From assembly GCA_902794825.1 (NCBI GenBank), contig CADBIU010000027.1:16479-80478 (forward strand): DNA of 64,000 bases. Reading direction: 5' to 3'. Position numbers and translations under genes: made by a program. The DNA is from an uncultured Lachnospiraceae bacterium (GTDB lineage Bacteria > Bacillota > Clostridia > Lachnospirales > Lachnospiraceae). The notes beneath the pieces were generated by a model. The model was not told where the DNA came from, searched no databases, and saw nothing but the letters and a program-made list of their open reading frames with translations. This document shows positions 54,473-63,249 of this stretch, in pieces. The first letter of the stretch is position 1; every line of letters begins with the position of its first letter.

Positions 54473-55050
54473 TGGCATCAATACAGAAAAGACTGGATGA
54501 GATGGAAGCCGCGATCAAAAAGCCTTCTTTCAGGCAGAGCAGCGGCAGGGCGAACGAAGTCAATTACTGGGTGTTCGACTATCCGCCGGAATACGAGCTG
54601 GAAGTGCGTGAGCGGGTGGAGTACCTGAAGAAAAAGAATCAGAAAGGTGTTGACGGATTTGAGCTGGTTGTTTTCGATCTGTACGACATCATCATGGACT
54701 ATCTGGAGAAAGAAGACTTCCTTGAGCAGTGCTACAGGTTCGAAAAGAGGCGCGGACTGGACAGGATCACGAAGGCAGTAAACAGTGCCATGAAGATCAA
54801 CGATGACGACAGCTATATCGTGCAGTATATCAGGGATCATACGCCGGAAAACGCCGTTGTGTTTCTGACGGGGATCGGGAAGTGCTATCCGATCCTCCGC
54901 TCGCATAAGGTGTTGAACAACCTTCATCAGGCGTTTGTGAGAGTGCCGGTGGTCATGTTCTTTCCCGGCACATATGACGAACAGGAGCTCGTCCTGTTCA
55001 ATGAGATCAAAGATGACAATTATTACAGAGCGTTCAGGCTCGTAAAGTAA
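54469..55050 (+). CDS. brxB: BREX protein BrxB (DUF1788)
   Basis: A 193-residue DUF1788 protein: YWVFDYPPEYELEVRERV, then FELVVFDLYDIIMDYLE, FLTGIGKCYPILRSHKVLN and VVMFFPGTYDEQELVLF are hallmark segments. Required for type 1 BREX in studied systems, biochemical role unclear. Coupled to brxA by TGATG overlap; a second ATG is one codon later. A hairpin separates it from brxC. Confidence 0.9.
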   Translation: MMASIQKRLDEMEAAIKKPSFRQSSGRANEVNYWVFDYPPEYELEVRERVEYLKKKNQKGVDGFELVVFDLYDIIMDYLEKEDFLEQCYRFEKRRGLDRITKAVNSAMKINDDDSYIVQYIRDHTPENAVVFLTGIGKCYPILRSHKVLNNLHQAFVRVPVVMFFPGTYDEQELVLFNEIKDDNYYRAFRLVK

Positions 55051-55052
55051 AA

Positions 55053-55079
55053 TTGAACGGGGAACTGTCCCCCGTTCAA
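55053..55079 (+). other. hairpin between brxB and brxC
   Basis: TTGAACGGGG and CCCCGTTCAA form a perfect 10-bp stem followed by six A, ending a few bases before the brxC ribosome site; it may attenuate transcription or stabilise the upstream mRNA. Confidence 0.55.
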
Positions 55080-55095
55080 AAAATGGAGGAAAACC

Positions 55096-58000
55096 ATGCA
55101 GCTCAAGGACATGTTCGTAAAGCCAATCGACCGTGATATTCAGGGCGTCATAATAGTGGGACAGGGCGAAGAGACCAACGTTGCCCAGGAGCTGGAAGAA
55201 TACGTTGTTACAAAGGAGCTGCAGAAGCATTTCGCAGATTTCTTCGCTGCCTACAAGAAGGGAATTCTCGGCACGACCCCGAAGATGGGCGTATGGATCT
55301 CCGGTTTCTTCGGCAGCGGTAAATCTCACTTCCTTAAGATCCTTTCTTACCTTCTGGAGAACCGGAAGGTCGGCGACCGCACGGCTCTGGATTATTTCAC
55401 AGAGGACAAGAAGATCACGGATCCGATGGTGCTGGCGGATATCCGGCTCGCAGCCGAGACGCCGTCCGACGTGGTCCTTTTCAATATTGATTCCAAGAGC
55501 GATACCGGCAGCAAGCAGAACAAGGACGCCATCGTCAACGTTTTCCTTCGCGTGTTCAATGAGATGCAGGGATACTGCGGCGCCCTGCCGCACCTGGCGG
55601 ATCTGGAGCAGCAGCTCACTGAAGCCGGACGGATGAAAGAGTTCGAAGAGGCTTTTGAGAACGAGTATGGCAAGTCCTGGAAGGAGAACCGTCATAAATT
55701 CGACTTCATCCAGGATACCGTTGTCGATGTTCTGACGGACATGGACTTCATGAGCGAACATGCAGCGCGCAACTGGTGCGAGAAGGCAGCGGAGCCGTAT
55801 CAGATCAGCATTGAGGATTTTGCCAAAAGAGTGAAAGCCTACATCGATTCCAAGGGCAAGAACCATCACGTGGTATTTCTCGTTGACGAGATCGGGCAGT
55901 ATATCGGCGAGGACTCCAAACTGATGCTCAACCTGCAGACGGTAACGGAAGAGCTGGGTAAGGAGTGCAAGGGCAAGGCGTGGGTCATCGTGACCAGCCA
56001 GCAGGACATCGATTCCATCACGAAAGTGAAGGGAAATGACTTCTCCAAGATCCAGGGTCGATTCGATACCAGGCTGTCTCTGTCTTCGGCGAACGTGGAT
56101 GCGGTCATTAAGAAGAGGATCCTCGACAAGACCGATACGGCAGCGCAGACGCTGCGCCTTCTGTATGAGCAGAAAGCGACGATCATCAAGAACCTGATCG
56201 TCTTTAATGACGTCGTGGAGAAGAAGCTCTATTCCGGAGCAAAGGACTTTACGGAAGTATACCCTTTTATTCCGTACCAGTTTAACCTGCTTGCCAGTGT
56301 TTTGACATCCATCCGTACGCACGGTGCTTCCGGCAAACATCTGTCGGAAGGTGAGCGTTCCATGCTGGCGCTGTTTAAAGAGTCGGCCGCAAGACTGAAA
56401 AATGAAGAGATGGGCGTCATTGTACCGTTCCATCTGTTTTATGATGCACTGGAGAATTTCCTGGACCATAGTCACAGGGGTGTGATCCTGCGCGCCTATG
56501 ACAATACGAAGATCAATCCCGAACATAAAGAGAGCGGCGTCTTTGTCGTTGACGTGCTCAAGACATTGTTCATGATCAAGTATATCTTGGAAATCGAGGC
56601 GAATGTGGACAATATCACCAGCCTCATGATCAGCAATATCGACGATGACCGCATTGAGCTGAAGGGCAGGGTGGAAGATGCCCTCAAGGTACTGCAACAG
56701 CAGATGCTGGTGCAGAAGAACGGAAGCATATATGTTTTCCTGACGGATGAGGAACAGGAGATCAACCGCGAGATCGACAGCCAGAATGTCGAGATGGCGG
56801 AGGTAATCAACAAAGTGTCCGAGATGATCTATGAGGATATCTTCAAGGACAAGTATTACCGCTACCCGGCTTTCAACGGGCGGTACGCTTTCTATTTCAA
56901 CCAAATGGTGGATGACAGGCTGTATAAGGCTAATCAGAGATATGATATCGGGCTCCGTATTTTGACACCGTGGTATGAGGGCGGGAACGATGATACGACC
57001 CTGCGCATGATGTCCGGCCAGGGCAAAGAAGTGCTCGTGGTTCTTCCGAACGACGCTGCCTTCCTAGAGGAGATCCGGGTCTATCTCAAAATAGAGAAAT
57101 TCCTGCGGTTGAACACCTCTGTACAGCTGACCAAGTATGAGACCATCAAAGAGGCGAAACGCGTGGAGATGCGCGAGCGCAGCGCTAATGCCAAGGTGTA
57201 TCTGACCGAGAACCTGAAGGACGCGGTCATCTATGTCAACGGTGATACCGTCAGGACCGGCGCCAAAGAAGTGACCGGCCGCATCAACGAGGCGATTGGA
57301 AGGCTGGTGCAGACGGTTTATCATAAGCTTTCTTATATCGAAGCAGCTTTCGGGGAAGCGGACATCCGGAAGATGTTTAAGACATCGAACCAGCTCACGC
57401 TGGACCTTGAAGGCGGACGGGAAGTGAACGTCAACGCGCTGGATGATGTGCTGGGATTCATCTCCGACAACAGCCGGATGCACATGAAGACTTCCATGAA
57501 GACCGTGAAGGACCGCTTCATGAAAGCGCCGTACGGGTTCGTCGAGGACGATGTGCACTGGCTGGTGGCGAAGCTCTTCAAGCGCGGAGACCTCGCGTTT
57601 ACAGTGAACGGGGCCACCGTCAGTTCGATCAATAAGACTGATGAGGAACTGATCAGCTTTATTACCAAAAAAGCGTTTGTCGAAAAACTGCTGATGGAGA
57701 GAAAAGTCGGACCGAATCCGAAAGACAAGAAAGCAGTCAAGGATATCATGAAAGAGGTGTTCGGAGTCGGCTCCGTATCCGATGACGACGACACCATCAT
57801 GAAAAACTTCCATCGCTATGCGCAGAGCACGTTGAATGAGATCCTGCGTCTTGAGCCGCAGTACCAGAGATATGCATATCCGGGCAAAAAAGTGCTGGAT
57901 TCGGGTAAGCGCCTGATGCAGTATGCGATCCAGATCCAGGAACCGCTGGACTTCTTCCAGAAAATGTCGAAGATGCGTGACGCCTTCTATGACTTTGCGG

Positions 58001-58743
58001 AGGATTACGAGCCGGTCAACGCCTTCTTCGGCAGTGAGCAGCAGGAGATCTTCACGCGTGCGCTCGATATGCTTGCCATCTACGATGACAGCAAGACCTA
58101 TATCGTGGACAGCGAGCTGGAGCAGATCGTCCGTGAAATGAGGGGTATCGTCACACAGGAGAGACCGTACAAGAATATCCCCAAGCTGCCTGCCCTGCGC
58201 GATAAGTTTATGAAATCATACGGCGAAGTGCTGAGCAGGGAGGAGAAGCCGGTATTGGATGCCATCGATCAGGCCAGAAAGCGCGTGATCGAGGTGCTGG
58301 ATACCAAAGAATATGCGGATAATTACAGGTCCCGTTACAGTACGCTGTTCGCCGAGATCAGAAGCGGCGCGGAGTATTGTAACAATATCTCATCTCTCCG
58401 TAGCTATGCCGATAAGGCTAACGCACTGAAGATCCGCCTTCTGAACGAGATGACCGCCCGTGATAATGAGATCGCAAAGCGGAAAGCGGAAGAAGCGAAG
58501 AAAAAAGCGGAGGAAGAAGCCAGGAAGGCACGCGAAGCTGGCAAGACTGTTTCTGTGCAGCCTGATCCGGTGGTGATCGAATTCAAGGAAAAGAAGATCA
58601 AGAACGTTCCGGTCAAGGAGCTCACGCATATGGCGACCTGGAGACTGGAGAGCAAGGAAGATGTTGAGAAAGCATTATATGTTCTCCGAGGGGAGCTCTT
58701 AGCTAAGCTGGAAGAGTATGATGTGGTGAATGTAGAGTTCTGA
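55096..58743 (+). CDS. brxC: BREX protein BrxC (P-loop ATPase)
   Basis: A 1215-residue ATPase, the size usual for BrxC. Walker A is GFFGSGKSH with Lys76, Walker B is VVFLVDEIGQY with Asp264-Glu265; the start QLKDMFVKPIDRDIQGVI is typical of the family. A charged coiled coil with Lys/Glu/Ala runs lies near residues 1125-1160. It is a central component of phage exclusion together with PglX and PglZ. AGGAGG-type site (GGAGG) 7 nt before ATG. No disruption seen. Confidence 0.93.
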   Translation: MQLKDMFVKPIDRDIQGVIIVGQGEETNVAQELEEYVVTKELQKHFADFFAAYKKGILGTTPKMGVWISGFFGSGKSHFLKILSYLLENRKVGDRTALDYFTEDKKITDPMVLADIRLAAETPSDVVLFNIDSKSDTGSKQNKDAIVNVFLRVFNEMQGYCGALPHLADLEQQLTEAGRMKEFEEAFENEYGKSWKENRHKFDFIQDTVVDVLTDMDFMSEHAARNWCEKAAEPYQISIEDFAKRVKAYIDSKGKNHHVVFLVDEIGQYIGEDSKLMLNLQTVTEELGKECKGKAWVIVTSQQDIDSITKVKGNDFSKIQGRFDTRLSLSSANVDAVIKKRILDKTDTAAQTLRLLYEQKATIIKNLIVFNDVVEKKLYSGAKDFTEVYPFIPYQFNLLASVLTSIRTHGASGKHLSEGERSMLALFKESAARLKNEEMGVIVPFHLFYDALENFLDHSHRGVILRAYDNTKINPEHKESGVFVVDVLKTLFMIKYILEIEANVDNITSLMISNIDDDRIELKGRVEDALKVLQQQMLVQKNGSIYVFLTDEEQEINREIDSQNVEMAEVINKVSEMIYEDIFKDKYYRYPAFNGRYAFYFNQMVDDRLYKANQRYDIGLRILTPWYEGGNDDTTLRMMSGQGKEVLVVLPNDAAFLEEIRVYLKIEKFLRLNTSVQLTKYETIKEAKRVEMRERSANAKVYLTENLKDAVIYVNGDTVRTGAKEVTGRINEAIGRLVQTVYHKLSYIEAAFGEADIRKMFKTSNQLTLDLEGGREVNVNALDDVLGFISDNSRMHMKTSMKTVKDRFMKAPYGFVEDDVHWLVAKLFKRGDLAFTVNGATVSSINKTDEELISFITKKAFVEKLLMERKVGPNPKDKKAVKDIMKEVFGVGSVSDDDDTIMKNFHRYAQSTLNEILRLEPQYQRYAYPGKKVLDSGKRLMQYAIQIQEPLDFFQKMSKMRDAFYDFAEDYEPVNAFFGSEQQEIFTRALDMLAIYDDSKTYIVDSELEQIVREMRGIVTQERPYKNIPKLPALRDKFMKSYGEVLSREEKPVLDAIDQARKRVIEVLDTKEYADNYRSRYSTLFAEIRSGAEYCNNISSLRSYADKANALKIRLLNEMTARDNEIAKRKAEEAKKKAEEEARKAREAGKTVSVQPDPVVIEFKEKKIKNVPVKELTHMATWRLESKEDVEKALYVLRGELLAKLEEYDVVNVEF

Positions 58744-58815
58744 TACAGCAATCTTCTGTTCGTATACGGTAAGTGTTGTGTTTTATGAAAGCCTAAAGAA
58801 AGGTGTATTGAGAAT

Positions 58816-61404
58816 ATGAAGTTTTATTTCGCCGGCGGTGCCATGGAAGTAGGCGGGAGTTGTATACATCTGCAGATTGCCGGAAAAGGGATACTGATGG
58901 ACTGCGGGATCCGGCAGAGCGGGAACAGGGAGGCGTTTCCGGATTTTCGCGGTATTCAGGAGAGAGGCGGTGTTGACGCTATTTTGATCAGTCATGCGCA
59001 TATGGATCACACAGGATCGCTGCCGGTCATCAGCAAGGCTTATCCGGCGGCGCGGATCTATATGACGAAAATGGCGATGGAACAGACGCGGGTGCTTCTG
59101 TTTGACAGCCTGAAGCTGATGGACCGTCGCGAGGAGGAGATCCCGCAGTATTCCCGGGAAGATGTGCTCTCCATGCTGGAAAGGATCACGCCGATCGCCT
59201 ACCAGCAGGAAATGCCGATTCCGGAGCTGAACATGAAGGTGACGGCCTATCCTGCGGGGCATATCGCGGGGGCGGCCTGCCTGTATCTGCAGACGGAAGA
59301 GGGGAGCATCTTTTATTCCGGGGATGTGTCCGGGTTCGCACAGCAGACGATCGAGGGGATCGGGATCCCGAAACTCCGCCCGGACGCGGCAATCCTCGAG
59401 TCCACCTACGGAAACCGCCTGCACGCATCGAGGAGTCTCGAAGAGGCGAGACTTGTTGAAACCGTGGCGGACTGCGCACGGAAGGGAATGAAAGTCCTGA
59501 TCCCTTCCTTCGCGCTCGGCAGGTCACAGGAAGTCCTTCTGATCCTTCGTAAAGCGATGGGCGATGGCAAAATACCGCACATCCCCGTTTATGTGGATGG
59601 CATGGTGCGCGACATGAATCGCGTCTATGCCGGTAATCCGACTTTTCTGCGGAGAAACCTCGCGAAGAGGATCATGAGGGGAGAGGACCCGTTTTATACG
59701 GAGGATATCCGCGCCGTGCAGGTGACGGAAGACAGGGACACACTGGTGAATGCGCCGGGAGCTGCTGTTTTCGTCTCCAGTTCGGGAATGCTGTCCGGAG
59801 GACCCAGTGTACTCTATGCGCAGAAGCTCCTCCCGCGGGAGGATGCCTGCATAATCCTGACAGGATATCAGGACGAGGAGTCGCCGGGCAGAAAACTGAT
59901 GGACCTGCTGGACGAGAATGACCATTCGACGGACCCCGAACGGGAACGACGGATCACGCTCGATAAGGTAACCGTCCCTGTAAAGGCGCATACGGTCATG
60001 GTGGGCCTCTCTGCGCATGCGGACCAGTCGGAACTGTGCGGGATCATTGAGAGGATATCCGCCCGCAGAGTGATCCTGGTGCACGGCGACGAAGATGCGG
60101 TCCGCGCGCTCGGGGAACAGCTTTCTTCCGATGTCCGCAGGCAGATCTATCAGCCGTCCGTCGGGGAAGAAGTCGTCATTTCCATCGGATCGAAGCGGGC
60201 GCAGCTTATGAACGGCCTTTCGACACATATGAACTGTACGACTTTTGACGGGGATGAGGACGCGCTCCGGCTGTGGGACTTTGTACGCATAAGTTACAGC
60301 GGGAGAGCGTTTACTGTGCAGGAGCTGGCTTACCTGTGGTACGGGAATACTGAATGTATGACGGAAGACCGGCTGCAGGCGTTTCAGGAGAAGCTGCTGG
60401 GAAGCCTCTTTTTTGACAGGCATGCGCGGCGGCTGTACCTTTTGGTGCCGTGCACGGAAGAAGAGATCCACGAGAAGCGCAGGACGAAGGAACCGAGCGC
60501 CCAGGATGTGGAAGCCGTCGTTCGTGAACTTGCGCAGAGAGGAGCGGCGGACAGCGGGGAGGAGATCGAGATCAAAAAGCTCGGTTTCTATCCTGAAGAG
60601 AAGCGTGTCGTCCTCACGGTGGATTTCCCGGATGTATTGCCGCCGGAAAGGATCTTAGAGATGAAGGAAGCGCTGTGCGCGCAGACCGGATGGGAGCTCT
60701 CCGTGAAGCCGACGATGAATTTCGCGAGCGCGGGGATGCTGCTTGAGAGTCTGTTCCCGCAGAGGATATTGAAGTCGTCGTACTTTACCGAAAAGAAGTA
60801 TTATCAGGTGACGCTCAGTGAAATACAAGCGGACGATGCGCAGTCGTGCGAGCGATTTTGTCAAAAGACAGGATGGCGCCTTGTGATCACCAATCTTGGA
60901 ACGGGAAGCACCGTTTACGGGCATCCCGGAGAAGAAGCTGCATCTAACGAGAGCGGAACGCGTGAAGAAGGCGAACGGATGTGGTTGTACCCGCAGCCCG
61001 GTCAGGAAAAGGCGGAACAGAACCTCGCCTTCAGCCTGATCGACATGGCATTTGCGGAAAGTGAGATCAAACCGTACAAGAAGGGACGCAAAAATGACAT
61101 CGAAGGACTGTACCTGGAATTGTCCTTCCTCTCTCCCGCGCTGGGGATCCGATGCTCCGCGATCCTGGAAGAAGTCGCCAGGCAGATCGGCTGGCGGCTT
61201 CACATCAGCGAGAGCGTTAACCAGAATCAGCTGCAGATGATCGCGGCGCAGATGTGCGCGCAATACGGCGTCACGCAGAAAAAGGCGGCGTCTTACCTGC
61301 CGGCGCAGCGCAGTATCCGGATCCAGAACCTGCCGGACACGCCGGTGCCTGCCAAGATGAAAGAGGACTTTTTGGAACGGACGGGAGTGCCGATCGTAGA
61401 GTAG
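58816..61404 (+). CDS. MBL-fold beta-CASP nuclease-like protein embedded in BREX
   Basis: An 862-residue protein. Residues 1-450 are a complete metallo-beta-lactamase/beta-CASP domain: His60-x-His62-x-Asp64-His65 in SHAHMDHTG, YPAGHIAGA, SGDVSG, ESTYGNRLH, VLIPSFALGRSQEVL, and VGLSAHADQ near the end (beta-CASP motif B). Such proteins are usually RNases of the CPSF73/RNase J-related group. The C-terminal 410 residues contain no domain I recognise. It lies 72 nt after brxC and 27 nt before pglX, in the same direction, so is part of the operon. Not one of the standard six BREX genes; its role in defence is inference. Confidence 0.85.
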   Translation: MKFYFAGGAMEVGGSCIHLQIAGKGILMDCGIRQSGNREAFPDFRGIQERGGVDAILISHAHMDHTGSLPVISKAYPAARIYMTKMAMEQTRVLLFDSLKLMDRREEEIPQYSREDVLSMLERITPIAYQQEMPIPELNMKVTAYPAGHIAGAACLYLQTEEGSIFYSGDVSGFAQQTIEGIGIPKLRPDAAILESTYGNRLHASRSLEEARLVETVADCARKGMKVLIPSFALGRSQEVLLILRKAMGDGKIPHIPVYVDGMVRDMNRVYAGNPTFLRRNLAKRIMRGEDPFYTEDIRAVQVTEDRDTLVNAPGAAVFVSSSGMLSGGPSVLYAQKLLPREDACIILTGYQDEESPGRKLMDLLDENDHSTDPERERRITLDKVTVPVKAHTVMVGLSAHADQSELCGIIERISARRVILVHGDEDAVRALGEQLSSDVRRQIYQPSVGEEVVISIGSKRAQLMNGLSTHMNCTTFDGDEDALRLWDFVRISYSGRAFTVQELAYLWYGNTECMTEDRLQAFQEKLLGSLFFDRHARRLYLLVPCTEEEIHEKRRTKEPSAQDVEAVVRELAQRGAADSGEEIEIKKLGFYPEEKRVVLTVDFPDVLPPERILEMKEALCAQTGWELSVKPTMNFASAGMLLESLFPQRILKSSYFTEKKYYQVTLSEIQADDAQSCERFCQKTGWRLVITNLGTGSTVYGHPGEEAASNESGTREEGERMWLYPQPGQEKAEQNLAFSLIDMAFAESEIKPYKKGRKNDIEGLYLELSFLSPALGIRCSAILEEVARQIGWRLHISESVNQNQLQMIAAQMCAQYGVTQKKAASYLPAQRSIRIQNLPDTPVPAKMKEDFLERTGVPIVE

Positions 61405-61431
61405 TAAGTAATACAGAGGAAATATATAACA

Positions 61432-62247
61432 ATGAACAAAACCGCCATCAAGAGCTTCGCCATCTGGGCAAGAAACAAACTGATCGCCGACATCAGTTAC
61501 CGCGCAGGCCTGATGGGCATTACGCCGAACGGGATTCACCCCGCGCTTCCGCAGTCAACCGGCCAGACGAAGTTTTATGACATCGGAACAGCGGAGCCCT
61601 ATGCGATCAGCGGCGAAGCCATCCGCCAGCGCGAGCACCTGGCTGAACTGATCCGAAGAAAAGAGAAGGATTTCGATTACAAAACTGCCTATAAGTATAT
61701 CATTGAGGAGGTTGCCTACACTTGGTTCAACCGCCTGATCGCTGTGCGCTTTATGGAGGTCAACGACTACTTGCCGAGCCACATCCGCGTCCTGTCCTCC
61801 GACCAGGGCAAAATAGAGCCGGATCTGGTGACGACCCCCTTCGACGCGGATCTCGATTTTTCAAGGGATGAGCAGCAGGCCATCATCGACCTCAAGAACG
61901 AGAACAAGCTCGATGAGGTTTTTCGCTTATTGTTCATCAAGCAGAGTAATGCGTTGAATGAGATCCTCCCTGCGCTTTTCGAAAAGACGAACGACTATAC
62001 GGAGCTTCTGCTCAATCTGTCCGTCGTCGATCAGGACGGCGTGGTGTATCATCTGGTGCATGATATCCCGGAAGAGGATTTTGATATCGAACGCGGCGGC
62101 CAGGTAGAGATCATCGGGTGGCTGTATCAGTATTACAATACAGAACCTAAAGATGAAACATTTGCTCTTCTCAAGAAAAATGTAAAGATTACAAAAGAAA
62201 GAATACCTTCAGCAACGCAATTGTTCACACCGGACTGGATCGTTTGA
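61432..62247 (+). pseudogene. pglX: BREX methyltransferase PglX, N-terminal part ending at an internal TGA
   Basis: The first 271 residues of PglX (BrxX), the N6-adenine methyltransferase that marks host DNA: NKTAIKSFAIWARNKLIADI, RLIAVRFMEVNDYLP, TELLLNLSVVDQDG. The frame stops at TGA (62245-62247) in SATQLFTPDWIV-stop-YMVENSLGRLW, exactly where homologues read WIVRYMVENSLGRLW or WIVKYM. The frame is open again in phase directly after it, so a single C-to-T change of CGA (Arg) explains it. AGAGGAAA ribosome site upstream. Confidence 0.88.
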
Positions 62248-62250
62248 TAT

Positions 62251-63249
62251 ATGGTCGAGAACAGTTTGGGAAGGCTGTGGATTGAGCATCTGATGGTTTG
62301 CGGTGATTCCAGAACAGAAGCGGAAATAGCTGCGGGTTTCGGATGGAACTACTATCTACCGGAAGCAGAACAGGAACCAGAAGTAGTAGAGCAACTGAGG
62401 AAGATCAGAGAAGAACGCAAGGACCTGACGCCAGAGGCAATCCGGTGTATCGATCCTTGTATGGGCAGCGGGCATATCTGTGTCTATCTGTTTTCAGTTC
62501 TGATGCAGATTTATGAGAGTGCCGGATACGGGCAGAGGGAAGCTGCGAAAAGCATTCTTGAGAATAATCTGTATGGTCTTGATATCGACGACCGCGCATT
62601 TCAGATGGCGTATTTTGCCGTCATGATGAAGGCGAGAGAGTACAACAGGCGGATTCTGAACGGGGAGAATCGGCCTAATTTGTATTCGATTCAGGAGAGT
62701 AATGACATTGATCGGGAGCAGCTGAAGTTCTACGGGAAGGGAATGGAGAAGGCTGAGAGAGAAGCGGCGCTGCAGGATATGACAGAGCTGCTTGATACCT
62801 TTGTGGATGCGAAAGAGTATGGTTCAATCCTGACTGTGAAGATGTATGATTGGGAGCGATTGGAAAGACTTGCAAATGACTACGAAAGTGAGGGGCAGAT
62901 CAGTTTCGAATCGGTAGGGCTGGAGGAAACGAGTGCGGCGCTGACTCAAATCATTGAACAGGGGAGGTGCTTGGCACAGAAATATGAGGTTGCTGCCACA
63001 AATCCACCTTATATGAGTGGGGCTAATATGAGCCCAAGATTACAGAGGTATGTTCAAAGTGGTTATCCAAACAGCAAGATGGATTTATACTCTGTTTTTA
63101 TTGATAGACTACAAGAATTTGGCAAGAAGGATTCTGTCATAGGATTAATGACTTCATATACATGGATGTTTCTTACCTCGTTTGAAAAATTCAGGATGGA
63201 TTTATTAAGCTCTAATCCTGAATCCGTGAAGCTCAGCTTCAAAATATAA
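62251..63249 (+). pseudogene. pglX: PglX, middle part after the stop, cut by an IS
   Basis: Continues PglX in the same frame: MVENSLGRLWIEHL, methyltransferase motif I DPCMGSGHICVYLF, and the catalytic NPPY at 63001-63012 (AATNPPYMSG). Homology ends near residue 320 of this piece (TSFEKFRMDLL), about 63210; then about 12 unrelated codons and a stop are read. Full PglX is about 1200 residues, so the target-recognition half is missing here. A transposase on the opposite strand begins at once, showing that an IS disrupts the gene. Confidence 0.85.

Noticed and set aside
54478-56904. Very long minus-strand ORF (808 codons) opposite brxB/brxC
   Set aside because: It is antisense to two strongly recognised BREX genes, has no domain I recognise and follows from codon bias of the real genes.
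62245-62247. TGA recoding (selenocysteine or Trp) in pglX
   Set aside because: Homologues have Arg/Lys here, no SECIS-like hairpin was recognised directly after it, and other genes in the window use TGA as a normal stop.
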